A DNA stretch of 64,000 nt from Allorhizobium pseudoryzae (GTDB taxonomy: Bacteria > Pseudomonadota > Alphaproteobacteria > Rhizobiales > Rhizobiaceae), in NCBI RefSeq assembly GCF_011046245.1, contig NZ_CP049241.1:2558001-2622000 (forward strand), in the 5' to 3' direction. Positions within the stretch are counted from its first letter, which is position 1. Every line of letters begins with the position of its first letter. Shown in pieces: positions 15,427 to 23,660 of this stretch. The notes under the pieces are model-generated. The model searched no databases and had not been told where the DNA came from. It was given only the letters and a program-made list of their open reading frames with translations. A program made the translations under genes and the position numbers.

Positions 15427-16056
15427 TTACGGCCATCGGGTCTCTTCGCGCGTGCGGATGATGTTGTCTGGCCCCAGCACGACGGACAGGCTGGGCCGTG
15501 CGGCGCTGAATTCGATGCTGTGGCAATGGTCGAGATGGGCGCTGTTCAGCGCCTCTCCCGCCTCATAGTCACCGAAATGGATGCGATACCGATGCAGGGA
15601 GATCACGAACGCGGTGCTGACATTGGCGTGGAACGGGGCCGCCATCAGGGCATTGCCGCCGAGCGCGATGCCGTGCTGGACGGGATGATCGAAGCGCGCA
15701 TTCATTTGACGAATGGTGAGGCTGTCTGATGGCTGGCCAGCACGGGCCGGTCCGAATTTGGGTGCGCCGAACTCGTCGCTCCTGAGGTCGATGGCGTTGT
15801 CGCGATCCATATCGGCAGGGACATCCTCGCAAATGGTGAAGCGATGGCGTCCATTGAGTTCGGTCTGCTCGCCCCAGACAAAGCTCGTCGCCCGTTGCCA
15901 GCAGAAGGTAACGCGCGTTCCGGGGGCTGCCGCCCGGGTGCGCCAGGCAAGGCTGCGGATCTGCGCGGAGCCTTCGCTTCGGCCGGGGAACTGAAACAGG
16001 ATGAAATTGCCGTGCATGTGCGAGTGATTGGTGCAGGTCAGGCGGTAGTCCATCAT
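15427..16056 (-). CDS. RhiA-like protein, divergent paralogue
   Basis: The protein is 209 residues from ATG 16056 (GGAGG five bases upstream; the next codon is also ATG). It aligns end to end with the product of 16120-16728: YRLTCTNHSHMHGNFILFQFP, SLAWRTRAAAPGTRVTFCWQ, SFVWGE, DSLTIRQMN and the final FGDYEAGE. The family resembles RhiA, the abundant rhizosphere-expressed protein of Rhizobium leguminosarum with no known biochemical role. This copy has diverged much more than its neighbour and gained Cys and His residues. There is no signal peptide. Confidence 0.65.
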   Translation of the reverse strand: MMDYRLTCTNHSHMHGNFILFQFPGRSEGSAQIRSLAWRTRAAAPGTRVTFCWQRATSFVWGEQTELNGRHRFTICEDVPADMDRDNAIDLRSDEFGAPKFGPARAGQPSDSLTIRQMNARFDHPVQHGIALGGNALMAAPFHANVSTAFVISLHRYRIHFGDYEAGEALNSAHLDHCHSIEFSAARPSLSVVLGPDNIIRTREETRWP

Positions 16057-16083
16057 ACGATCCTCCGCGGTCTGCCGGCGGTC

Positions 16084-16111
16084 GGTGGCCGCGCGCTTTG
16101 GCGCGGCCACC
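16084..16111. terminator. hairpin between the two RhiA-like genes
   Basis: GGTGGCCGCGC and GCGCGGCCACC form a perfect 11-pair stem with a six-base loop, starting eight bases after the upstream gene. Without a T run it may set relative expression of the two genes by mRNA processing. Confidence 0.6.
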
Positions 16112-16119
16112 TTTGCCGG

Positions 16120-16728
16120 TCAGGAAACCGTGATCATGTTGTCGAGGTTGAGGACGGCATTGCGCGAGGTGCGGGCGCCGCCATAGGTGACTTCCACCGC
16201 GTTCGTGACGTCTTCCACGTCCATCACGTCACCGGTCTCGAAATTGCCGAAGATCACCCAGTAGTTCGGATGGGGGGTGAAGACGGCCGTCATGTTCGGC
16301 TGGGCCTGGACCGCGAAGGTGCCGGAACCGGCCATGCCGATGCCAACCGACGTTTCGTTCGGCTTGACGTTCGAGAGCTGCTTGATCGTCAGCGAACCGA
16401 GCGAGCCGCCGGCGCTGAGGCCGGAGAAGGTCGTCGCGCCGTAATCGTCCTTCTTCAGTTCGATCTGGTTCAGCGCGTTCGGGTCGGCCGGAATGACCTG
16501 CGAAGCGGCAAAATTGATGCCGGGTTTCAGGATGCCGGTTTCCGACCAGGTGAAGCTGTAGTCCAGCCCCCAGGTGAAGGTCACCCGCGTGTTGGGCGCC
16601 GTCGGACGGGCAAACCAGGCGAGCGAGAAGACATTGCCCGGCATGGTGGAGGGCAGCGGCTTCTGGAAGACGGCGAAGCTGCCGGACAGCTGGGATTCGT
16701 TGACGCAGGTGAGCGAATAGGTGGTCAT
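16120..16728 (-). CDS. RhiA-like protein
   Basis: The 202-residue cytoplasmic-looking protein is rich in beta-strand pattern. Motifs recalled from RhiA are [73 protein letters not shown] and FTPHPNYWVIFGNFETGDV. RhiA is expressed in the rhizosphere under quorum control in R. leguminosarum; here the nearest regulator is an AraC-type protein encoded upstream on the same strand. The ribosome site is AAAGG. A 350-base leader region with a large hairpin precedes it. The function is unknown. Confidence 0.7.
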   Translation of the reverse strand: MTTYSLTCVNESQLSGSFAVFQKPLPSTMPGNVFSLAWFARPTAPNTRVTFTWGLDYSFTWSETGILKPGINFAASQVIPADPNALNQIELKKDDYGATTFSGLSAGGSLGSLTIKQLSNVKPNETSVGIGMAGSGTFAVQAQPNMTAVFTPHPNYWVIFGNFETGDVMDVEDVTNAVEVTYGGARTSRNAVLNLDNMITVS

Positions 16729-16774
16729 GAGTTTAACCTTTCTGTTGCGGTGGGTCCGCCCTGAGCGCGGTGGG

Positions 16775-16814
16775 GAGCCGGCGCCTTGCCGGGGGAGGCA
16801 AACGGCGCCGGCTC
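16775..16814. repeat. long nested hairpin upstream of the RhiA-like genes
   Basis: GAGCCGGCGCC (16775-16785) pairs with GGCGCCGGCTC (16804-16814). Inside it TTGCC (16786-16790) pairs with GGCAA (16797-16801) around GGGGGA, leaving a two-base bulge. It lies 47 bases before the RhiA-like start. The rest of 16815-17076 holds no credible gene and is probably promoter and 5' leader. Confidence 0.7.
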
Positions 16815-17076
16815 ATCCGTCTCCGGCTGGTCGCGGGCGGTGGTTCCAGCGGAGAAGGATCTGCATGCGCGCCGAAAGCTGTCCGGCGCGGAATTCTGGT
16901 CGGGCGGCGCGTCTCCGCCGCATGTGGCTGTGTGGTCTTTTGTCTTTTGGAGTGCGCGGCTCTTGCCGAACCGCTGCATCTCGTCTGGACTGGTGTGGAG
17001 ACTAGCCATGCCGCCCGGCAGCGTCGGCGGACGTGCGTTCCAAAAACTTGCACCAGCGTCCCAAACCGCCCATTCG

Positions 17077-18159
17077 TTAGGTGTCGCGCAACTGCTCCAG
17101 CCAGGTGAGGAGACGGTCCGCCGGGGGAGGCGCGCCTGCACCGCTCTGTCCGCGAGCGGCTGGCCCTTTCGTGCCGGCGCCCTTGCGAAAGGCGCGCGGC
17201 GTCGTGCCGTAAGTGGTCTTGAACATCCGGCTGAAATGGGCTTCGTCGGCAAAGCCGGCTGCATAGGCAATCTCGCCGATGCTCCGGTTCAACAGGGTGG
17301 GGTCCGAAAGATCGACGAGGGTGCGGCGCAAGCGCCGGCGGCGGATATAGGTCTCCACGCCGCCGGCACTGTCGAACTGGCGAAACAACTGGCTGCGCGA
17401 CAGCCCAAAGCGCGTCGCGATCTTGGCCGGGACGAGATCCGGGTCGTCGAGATGGTCCTCGATGAAGCGGCGGACGTCGCGGCCGCGCCGCTGCGTATCG
17501 CGTCCGGTGGGTTCACCGTCCGCCGCGGCCAGGCAGAAGGCGAGCGGCGTGCGCAGGACTGCCGCCAGAGCGGAGGCTTCCGCGCGGTTGGCATAGGCCG
17601 GCATGCGGATCAGCATCTGTGCGAGGTCGATCAGAAAGCGCGCCGCGAGCTTTTCGCCGCGCAGCAGGCGAAGCGTCGATACAGCGGGCGGCGCGACGGA
17701 GGCGGGCAGAAACATGCGCGGCAGGATCAGATGGATGGCCTCACCCGGTTCCATGCTGAAGGCGAGTTCCGTGCGCAGGTCGATGATTGCGACATCGCCC
17801 GGCCGCAGCAGCCGCGGCTGTGGCCCGCGAAATCCAATCGATCCCTGCAAAGGGATCGTCACCACCAGGTGATCGAGATCATCGAGGTTCAGCCGGATCG
17901 GGGTTCGCCGGAACCGGCCCACTAGGCCGGTGGCATGACAGACGAGGAAAAAGCCGAAATGGTGAACGGTGAGGGTGTCTCCCTCCGTCCGGGGAGGGTG
18001 AAAGGGATGCGGGCGCCAGTCGAACAGTGTGGAGACGAGCGACTGCCAACCCGCTGCATCTCTGGTGTCCGCACGGGCTCCCACGTCGCCCGCGGCAATC
18101 CGGTCCATCGGCTCGGACGCAACAACAGACGCGGTGCTGGTCGGACCGTGTGATCCCAC
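17077..18159 (-). CDS. AraC-family transcriptional regulator
   Basis: The 360-residue protein has an N-terminal sensing half (cupin-like, about 60-190, of the AraC-binding-domain-2 type) and a C-terminal double helix-turn-helix: RFGLSRSQLFRQFDSAGGVETYIRRRRLRR and SIGEIAYAAGFADEAHFSRMFKTTYGTTPRAFR. The start is GTG 18159 behind GGGGA; ATG 18108 would remove 17 residues. It lies between the RhiA-like genes (same strand, 350 bases on) and the divergent nitrile hydratase operon. Either could be its target; the divergent layout favours the operon. Confidence 0.88.
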   Translation of the reverse strand: MGSHGPTSTASVVASEPMDRIAAGDVGARADTRDAAGWQSLVSTLFDWRPHPFHPPRTEGDTLTVHHFGFFLVCHATGLVGRFRRTPIRLNLDDLDHLVVTIPLQGSIGFRGPQPRLLRPGDVAIIDLRTELAFSMEPGEAIHLILPRMFLPASVAPPAVSTLRLLRGEKLAARFLIDLAQMLIRMPAYANRAEASALAAVLRTPLAFCLAAADGEPTGRDTQRRGRDVRRFIEDHLDDPDLVPAKIATRFGLSRSQLFRQFDSAGGVETYIRRRRLRRTLVDLSDPTLLNRSIGEIAYAAGFADEAHFSRMFKTTYGTTPRAFRKGAGTKGPAARGQSGAGAPPPADRLLTWLEQLRDT

Positions 18160-18354
18160 AGATGTCCCCGGAAGAGAAACTTGTGGAGGAATATAATCTT
18201 AATAATTTCCGATTGTATAGGATTAAATGCAATCAACCTATGGTGATGTGGGGCGGGGTCGAGGGGAGAAGCATTCCATCTCTCTCGGGCGTGGCTGCAG
18301 CTTGACCGGTTGGCCGTTCAGTGCTGTCTAGGTGTGAACAACCGGAGGATTGCG

Positions 18355-18993
18355 ATGAGCGGCCACCACGCCCACGACCATGAGCATGACCACGCGCATG
18401 ACAACCACTATTCCGACATGCAGGCCCGCGTGCGGGCGCTCGAAACGCTGCTGACCGAAAAGGGGCTGGTGGACCCGGCGGCAATCGATGCGATTGTCGA
18501 GACCTATGAAACCAAGGTCGGCCCGCGCAACGGCGCCCGCGTCGTGGCGACTGCCTGGAGCGATCCGGATTTTGCCGACTGGCTGACGCGTGATGCGACC
18601 GCGGCGATTGGAAGCCTCGGTTACACCGGCCGCCAGGGCGAGCATATGCGGGCGGTGTTCAATACCCCGGAAACCCACCATCTCGTGGTCTGCACGCTGT
18701 GCTCCTGCTATCCCTGGTCCGTGCTGGGCCTGCCGCCGGTCTGGTACAAGGCGCCGGCTTACCGTTCGCGGGCCGTTCTCGATCCGCGCGGCGTGCTCGC
18801 GGAGTTCAACCTCTCTCTGCCGGAAACGACGAAGATCCGCGTGTGGGATTCCACCGCAGAACTCCGTTATCTCGTGGTGCCCATGCGCCCGTCGGGGACC
18901 GAGGGCTGGACGGTCGAGCAACTGGCCGACCTCGTTACCCGCGACAGCATGATCGGCACCGGTCTTGCCCTTCAGCCGGAGGCAGCGCGATGA
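18355..18993 (+). CDS. nthA: nitrile hydratase alpha subunit, cobalt type
   Basis: Nitrile hydratase converts nitriles to amides. The 212-residue alpha subunit carries the metal-binding claw [10 protein letters not shown] at residues 113-118 (Cys113, Cys116, Cys118, Ser117). Thr at the second position marks the cobalt rather than the iron class. [19 protein letters not shown] and the C-terminal [19 protein letters not shown] are typical. The N terminus is strikingly His/Asp-rich (seven His in residues 4-18) and may help cobalt loading. ATG 18355 follows CCGGAGGATTGCG. It is the first of three overlapping genes. Confidence 0.95.
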   Translation: MSGHHAHDHEHDHAHDNHYSDMQARVRALETLLTEKGLVDPAAIDAIVETYETKVGPRNGARVVATAWSDPDFADWLTRDATAAIGSLGYTGRQGEHMRAVFNTPETHHLVVCTLCSCYPWSVLGLPPVWYKAPAYRSRAVLDPRGVLAEFNLSLPETTKIRVWDSTAELRYLVVPMRPSGTEGWTVEQLADLVTRDSMIGTGLALQPEAAR

Positions 18994-19649
18994 ACGGTCC
19001 GCATGATCTCGGTGGACAGATGGGCTTCGGGCCGGTCGCGCCGGAGCCGCACGAGCCCTATTTCCATGCCGAATGGGAAAAGCGGGCGCTGGGGCTGACC
19101 CTCTCCTGCGGTGCCTTCGGGGCCTGGACGATCGATGAAAGCCGGCATGCCCGGGAAAATATTCCGCCTGCGGCTTATCTTTCGGCCAGTTACTACGAGA
19201 TCTGGATCCGGGCGCTGGAAACGCTGTTGGCCCGCCACGGTTTCGTCACGCCTGATGAACTGAAGACAGGCCGTCTTGAGACGCCGGGCGCTCCACCAAA
19301 GCGGGTACTCACGGCGGAAATGGTGGCGGGTGTGCTTTCGCGTGGCGGTCCCTGCGACCGACCAGCCGAGGCGGCGCCAGGCTTCGTGGTGGGCCAGACG
19401 GTGCGGACGAAGAACCTCAACCCCGCCACCCATACCCGCCTGCCGCGGTATGCGCGGGCCAAGACGGGGATGATCGAAGCGGTGCAGGGCTCCTTCGTCT
19501 TTCCCGACGATAATGCGCATGGTCGCGGCGAAAACCCGCAATGGGTCTATACCGTCGTGTTCGACGGCCCGGAAATATGGGGCGAGGGGAGCGACCCGAC
19601 GCTCTCGGTCTCGATCGATGCCTGGGAGAGTTATCTTGAGCCAGTGTGA
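18990..19649 (+). CDS. nthB: nitrile hydratase beta subunit
   Basis: The 219-residue partner of NthA begins [25 protein letters not shown], the standard beta-subunit N terminus. It has [24 protein letters not shown] in the helical half and a C-terminal SH3-like barrel ([23 protein letters not shown], then [14 protein letters not shown]). ATG 18990 overlaps the nthA stop (ATGA), ensuring balanced subunits. The alpha-beta gene order is the reverse of the beta-alpha order of classical Rhodococcus cobalt enzymes. Confidence 0.95.
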   Translation: MNGPHDLGGQMGFGPVAPEPHEPYFHAEWEKRALGLTLSCGAFGAWTIDESRHARENIPPAAYLSASYYEIWIRALETLLARHGFVTPDELKTGRLETPGAPPKRVLTAEMVAGVLSRGGPCDRPAEAAPGFVVGQTVRTKNLNPATHTRLPRYARAKTGMIEAVQGSFVFPDDNAHGRGENPQWVYTVVFDGPEIWGEGSDPTLSVSIDAWESYLEPV

Positions 19650-20028
19650 CACATCGCCGTCGCTGATCCAGTCGCCCGGCCTTCCACGCTCCGCGGACGG
19701 TGCGCCGGTGTTTGCGGAACCCTGGCAGGCGCAGGCGTTTGGCCTGACCGTACATCTGCATGAACAGGGCCTGTTTTCCTGGGGCGAATGGGCGGCGCAC
19801 CTGTCGCACGAGGTGCACCGGACGGAGCGCGCCGCCGATGGATCGGATTATTTCGAGGCCTGGGTTGCGGCACTCTCCCATCTTCTTGCAGAAAAGGGCG
19901 TTGCGGACGAGGCGAGCGTTCTTGCCCTGCAGGAAAGCTGGCAGCGCGCCGCGGAGGCCACGCCGCACGGCCAGCCGATCGAACTGGCCAACGATCCGAT
20001 GCGCCGGGCCTCACAGCAATCCGGCTGA
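19636..20028 (+). CDS. nitrile hydratase activator (P14K-type)
   Basis: This 130-residue accessory protein inserts cobalt and drives alpha-subunit maturation. Its body, EPWQAQAFGLTVHLHEQGLFSWGEWAAHLSHEV followed by SDYFEAWVAALSHLLAEKG, is the P14K/NHase-accessory signature and mimics the beta-subunit helical half. No ATG fits the frame. TTG 19636, seven bases after GGGAGA, is the likely start and lies inside nthB. The convergent anti-sigma gene ends 24 bases beyond its stop. Confidence 0.88.
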   Translation: MSQCDTSPSLIQSPGLPRSADGAPVFAEPWQAQAFGLTVHLHEQGLFSWGEWAAHLSHEVHRTERAADGSDYFEAWVAALSHLLAEKGVADEASVLALQESWQRAAEATPHGQPIELANDPMRRASQQSG

Positions 20029-20051
20029 GAAAAGACCCTCAGGCGAGAGCC

Positions 20052-20828
20052 TCAGGCAGGAAACTGCCGGTAGGTTTCCTCCGCAACCTGCCGCAACAGG
20101 TCACGTGACACTTCGCCGGTGACGGCATAACCGAAGCCGTTGTCGATCCAGTAGAAGGTGTCGACGGGTCCGTTGCCGGCGAACCGGAAACTCGTCTCGC
20201 GGTTGGAGTCGTTGCGTCCCACCAGCAGGGTCAGGCGCTGCCCCTTCTGGTCTTCGTACATGAAGAGTGCGCCGGCCTGGCCTTCGACGGGAACCAGTCG
20301 GCCACCGACGAGATGGAAGCCGAGGCCGGTCAGGTCCGGCACCTTCAGGTTGGCGCGCGACAGTCGTTTTCCGAGCCAGGCGGCGAGGTGAGCCTCGTCG
20401 GCGGCCGCAACTTCGACCGGGTGGCGGACTTCGCTGGCATAAATCAGGTAGGCGGCATGCGCTTCGTTTGGCAGGTCCATCTGCTCGGCCACCAGTTGCA
20501 GCTCGGATTGACCGGCAAGCGGCAGATAATGCCCGGCGGCCGTGCCGGCGGCAAACAGGGCAAGACCGGCCGCCACGTTTTTCCAGGAGGGCAGGGCGCT
20601 GTTCCGGCGGGTGCCAAGCAGGCGTGCGTCCGCTCCCGTCGTTCTTGCGTAGCCGGCAAAGGTGGCGCGGATGGCCGCACTCTGCGCCTGCCATTCCTCC
20701 ACACGCGCCTGATCGTCTGGATGAGTGGCCAGCCAGTGATCGACCGCCTCCCTTTGCTGCGGGGAAAGCTGTCCGTCGGCATAGGCGTGCAGGTCGTCTT
20801 CGCTCGGTCGGTCGGCGTGCACGGTCAT
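20052..20828 (-). CDS. transmembrane anti-sigma factor
   Basis: The 258-residue protein has an N-terminal anti-sigma domain with the ASD-like pattern DLHAYADGQLSPQQREAVDHWLATHPD (the usual zinc His-Cys2 set is not complete), a single membrane segment (about 102-120, NVAAGLALFAAGTAAGHYL) and a C-terminal periplasmic domain of about 130 residues. It should hold the sigma factor of the preceding gene at the membrane until a signal arrives. ATG 20828 overlaps the sigma stop codon by four bases. Confidence 0.87.
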   Translation of the reverse strand: MTVHADRPSEDDLHAYADGQLSPQQREAVDHWLATHPDDQARVEEWQAQSAAIRATFAGYARTTGADARLLGTRRNSALPSWKNVAAGLALFAAGTAAGHYLPLAGQSELQLVAEQMDLPNEAHAAYLIYASEVRHPVEVAAADEAHLAAWLGKRLSRANLKVPDLTGLGFHLVGGRLVPVEGQAGALFMYEDQKGQRLTLLVGRNDSNRETSFRFAGNGPVDTFYWIDNGFGYAVTGEVSRDLLRQVAEETYRQFPA

Positions 20829-21340
20829 TTCGGTCTCCTCAGCGGAACGATGTTTTCCGCTTTCATGTAGTCGCTCACCTTCTGCCTGGCGCGTGCCAGC
20901 CTGGACATTACCGTACCGATCGGCAGGTCGAGAAGCGTTGCTGTTTCGGCATAGGAGCAGCCTTCGACGACCACCAGCATCAGCACGGCGCGCTGTTCGT
21001 CCGGAAGGCTGTTGAGAGCGGCTTCCAGCCGCGTCCGCTCCAGGGGATCGGATACCGGATCCTGGGCGGCGACATCCTTGGCCTCCTCGATGTCCACGTT
21101 CGGGTGGCGGGTCCTTGAGCGCAGGCCGTTGCGGTGGCGATTGCAGATGATGGTGAGCAGCCAGCTGCGCAGGTTGAGGCCGCGCCATTGGCCACGGCGG
21201 CTCAGCGCCGCTTCGATACTGTCCTGCAACAGGTCCTCGCCATCGGCATCCGAGCGGGCAAGGCTGCGCGCAAAGCGCCTGAGCGCCGGAAGGAGGGCCA
21301 GCATCTGGCCCTCAAAGCTCTGGTCGTCCGGAAGGTTCAT
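20825..21340 (-). CDS. ECF-family RNA polymerase sigma factor
   Basis: The 171-residue protein contains sigma region 2 (LLPALRRFARSLARSDADGEDLLQDSIEAAL, then LRSWLLTIICNRHRNGLRS) and region 4 (LPDEQRAVLMLVVVEGCSYAETATLLDLPIGTVMSRLARARQKV). The start is ATG 21340 with a weak ribosome site. It lies 35 bases after the secreted-repeat gene and is translationally coupled to the anti-sigma gene, forming one minus-strand operon. Confidence 0.93.
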   Translation of the reverse strand: MNLPDDQSFEGQMLALLPALRRFARSLARSDADGEDLLQDSIEAALSRRGQWRGLNLRSWLLTIICNRHRNGLRSRTRHPNVDIEEAKDVAAQDPVSDPLERTRLEAALNSLPDEQRAVLMLVVVEGCSYAETATLLDLPIGTVMSRLARARQKVSDYMKAENIVPLRRPK

Positions 21341-21375
21341 GGCGCGCAGCCTAGCAGAGATTGCGGTGATCGGCC

Positions 21376-21759
21376 TCAAGGCTTCGCAAGATCCCAGACG
21401 CCGTTCACGCCGTCGCCCGTCACGTCGCCGGCCTTGGTGTCCTTGATCCAGAAATAGAGCGGCATGCCATCCTTGGCCCATTGTTTGGAGCCATCCTTGC
21501 GGGTGATGACGGAATAGCCGCCTTCCTCCTTGGCGCCTGCGGCCGCCATCAGCGGCGGCCAGTTGGCGGCGCACTTGTCCTCACAGTTGGAAACGCCCTT
21601 CATGTCCTTCCTGAAGGTGTAGAGCGTCATGCCGTTGTCCCCGGCCAGCACCTTGCCCTTGGCGGTATCGACGCTTTTGACCGGCGCGCCGGCGGCGAGG
21701 GCAGCGGTCGCGGATGCGCAGAGCACGGCCATTGCCGCAAGCCTACGAAGTGATGTCAT
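21376..21759 (-). CDS. secreted-repeat (COG4315-type) protein
   Basis: This 127-residue exported protein has a signal peptide (RRLAAMAVLCASATAALAAG). The two repeats of the 'secreted repeat of unknown function' family follow: GKVLAGDNGMTLYTFRKDMKGVSNCEDKCAANWPPL and KQWAKDGMPLYFWIKDTKAGDVTGDGVNGVWDL. Two Cys are conserved. In rhizobia this family often sits beside an ECF sigma/anti-sigma pair, as here, and is probably a target of that sigma factor. A GGAGG site precedes ATG 21759. Confidence 0.9.
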   Translation of the reverse strand: MTSLRRLAAMAVLCASATAALAAGAPVKSVDTAKGKVLAGDNGMTLYTFRKDMKGVSNCEDKCAANWPPLMAAAGAKEEGGYSVITRKDGSKQWAKDGMPLYFWIKDTKAGDVTGDGVNGVWDLAKP

Positions 21760-21805
21760 GTCTTGTCCTCCTGGTTCCTGTCCAAGGCCGTCATGCCCGG
21801 ACATG

Positions 21806-21837
21806 GGATAAGACACCGCGTCCCACCGTTTTATTCC
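21806..21837 (-). promoter_or_regulatory. candidate ECF promoter of the secreted-repeat/sigma/anti-sigma operon
   Basis: On the minus strand GGAATAAAA (21837-21829) is followed after 14 bases by GTCTTATCC (21814-21806), about 47 bases before the first gene. A GGAAT-type -35 is typical of ECF promoters. Autoregulation by the encoded sigma factor is inferred. Confidence 0.5.
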
Positions 21838-21893
21838 GTTGTTTATCGGTTTTTCTGGTTGCCTCTCCGGTTCGAATCCTGCCAAGTCCGCCC

Positions 21894-23018
21894 ATGCAAT
21901 TTGCTCCACAACAGGATGAGGCCCTCAAGGCCGTTTCGAACTGGCTGAAGGAAGGCCGCACCCCGGTCTTCCGGCTGTTCGGTTATGCCGGAACCGGCAA
22001 GACGACGCTTGCCCGGCATTTTGCCGAAAATGTCGATGGCGACGTGCTGTTTGCCGCCTTCACCGGCAAGGCGGCGCAGGTGCTGCGCTCGCGCGGGGCC
22101 TCCAATGCCAAGACCATCCATTCGCTGATCTACCGCCCGCGCGGCGAAGAGGCGGTGGAGGACGAAGAGACGGGCAAGACATCCGTCGCGCCGATGTTCT
22201 CCATCAACCGGCAGAGCCCGGTCGCCAAGGCGGCGCTGATCGTCATCGACGAGTGCTCGATGGTGGATGAGCAACTCGGCCGCGACCTGATGAGTTTCGG
22301 CACGCCGATTCTGGTGCTCGGCGATCCCGGCCAGTTGCCGCCCGTGTCCGGCGGCGGTTTCTTCACCGAACAGGAGCCGGATTACCTGCTGACGGACATC
22401 CACCGCCAGGCGCGCGACAATCCGATCATCCAGCTCGCCATGCATGTGCGCGAGGGCAAGGAGATCATGCACGGTGACTACGGGACTGCGCAGGTGATTT
22501 CCCGCAACGAGGTCAACCAGTCGCTGGTGCTGGAGGCGGACCAGGTGCTCGTCGGCACCAACAAGACGCGGCGGCGCTACAATCAGCGCCTGCGCGAGCT
22601 GAAAGGCTTTTCGCTGCCCTATCCGCAATCGGGCGACAAGCTGGTCTGCCTGCGCAATGATCCGGCCAAGGGTCTGCTCAATGGTTCGCTCTGGCAGGTG
22701 ATGAGCTCGTCGCGCGAAACCGTCAAACCCGGCATCAACCTGATGATCCGTCCGGAAGATGACGACATGGATCGGGGTGCGGCGAAGATCAAGCTTCTGA
22801 AGCAGGCCTTCGAGGAGGAGGGGGAAATCCCCTGGACCACCAAGAAGCGCTATGACGATTTCGACTTCGGTTACGCGCTCACCGTGCACAAGGCGCAAGG
22901 CTCGCAGTGGAACAAGGTCGTGCTGTTCGATGAAAGCTGGGCGTTTCGCGACACCCGCGAGCGCTGGCTCTATACCGCCATCACCCGCGCGGCGGAGACG
23001 ATCACCATCGTCCGGTGA
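21894..23018 (+). CDS. RecD/Pif1-like superfamily 1 DNA helicase
   Basis: The 374-residue ATPase has Walker A GYAGTGKTTLARHF, motif Ia FAAFTGKAAQVLRSRG, Walker B LIVIDECSMVDEQLG, motif III LVLGDPGQLPPVSGGG, and the C-terminal UvrD-like module with YALTVHKAQGSQWNKVVLFDES and RWLYTAITRAAETITIV. This is the minimal RecD2-type helicase core without the N-terminal domain of true RecD. The ATG is at 21894, in the ECF-operon divergent region, and the ribosome site is poor. Its role in repair is inferred from the family. Confidence 0.9.
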   Translation: MQFAPQQDEALKAVSNWLKEGRTPVFRLFGYAGTGKTTLARHFAENVDGDVLFAAFTGKAAQVLRSRGASNAKTIHSLIYRPRGEEAVEDEETGKTSVAPMFSINRQSPVAKAALIVIDECSMVDEQLGRDLMSFGTPILVLGDPGQLPPVSGGGFFTEQEPDYLLTDIHRQARDNPIIQLAMHVREGKEIMHGDYGTAQVISRNEVNQSLVLEADQVLVGTNKTRRRYNQRLRELKGFSLPYPQSGDKLVCLRNDPAKGLLNGSLWQVMSSSRETVKPGINLMIRPEDDDMDRGAAKIKLLKQAFEEEGEIPWTTKKRYDDFDFGYALTVHKAQGSQWNKVVLFDESWAFRDTRERWLYTAITRAAETITIVR

Positions 23019-23027
23019 CTGGTTCCG

Positions 23028-23534
23028 CTACCGGCGGAGCGAGGCGACCTGGGTGATCAAGTCACGGTCGCTCTTGCCCGAGGATTGCGCGATGTCGCCC
23101 ATCGACCGATCCGCGGCGGCTGCCGCAAACCCCTTCTCCTTTAGGACAGTGATCACCTCTTCCTCGGTCCGGCCGACCAGGCTTGCGATCTGCGCGGGTT
23201 TGGCGGCCGAAATCAGCTGCAGGATGGCGACCTGCGGCGGAGCGCCCTTCTGGCCGCTGCCGGATCCCAGCGGGATGAAAAAGGCGAGCGACGCCAGAAG
23301 CGACAGTCCGAGCGCGATCGCCATCGGCGCGCGCTTGAAATAGGCGGTCATTGGCCGCCAGTTCTTCCATAGGTGCAGCACGAACGGCAGGATCAGCACC
23401 ATGCTCAGCCATTCGTGGATGCCGTGGAAGGCGCCGGGCCCCCAGTGAAAGAAGAGAGCCACGCCGGAGATCAGCGAGACGAGGAAAAGACCGGTGATCA
23501 GCGGTGTCGCGTAGCGGAGAAAGAGGCTTGCCAT
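23028..23534 (-). CDS. DUF4405-type membrane protein
   Basis: This is a 168-residue membrane protein with three hydrophobic segments (about 8-30, 42-60 and 70-92) and His residues in FHWGPGAFHGIHEWLSMVLILPFVLHLWKNW, in the pattern of DUF4405 cytochrome-b561-like haem proteins. A soluble C terminus of about 75 residues (IASLVGRTEEEVITVLKEKGF) may be a small helical domain. It converges on the helicase gene. A haem-binding role is an inference from the spaced His pairs. Confidence 0.75.
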   Translation of the reverse strand: MASLFLRYATPLITGLFLVSLISGVALFFHWGPGAFHGIHEWLSMVLILPFVLHLWKNWRPMTAYFKRAPMAIALGLSLLASLAFFIPLGSGSGQKGAPPQVAILQLISAAKPAQIASLVGRTEEEVITVLKEKGFAAAAADRSMGDIAQSSGKSDRDLITQVASLRR

Positions 23535-23660
23535 GAGGTTCTGACTTCAGATTAGAATTGTTCTGAAGAAAACTTACGAGAGCAAAGCTCCGCCGTCACG
23601 TTACAAAACGGCAATCGTAGTCTTGCCATAATTCAAGTTTGCCGGACTGTCGCGCTATGA

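Noticed and set aside
16786..17925. 379-codon plus-strand frame opposite the AraC-type regulator
   Set aside because: The minus strand encodes two textbook HTH motifs; the plus frame is a shadow that starts inside a hairpin.
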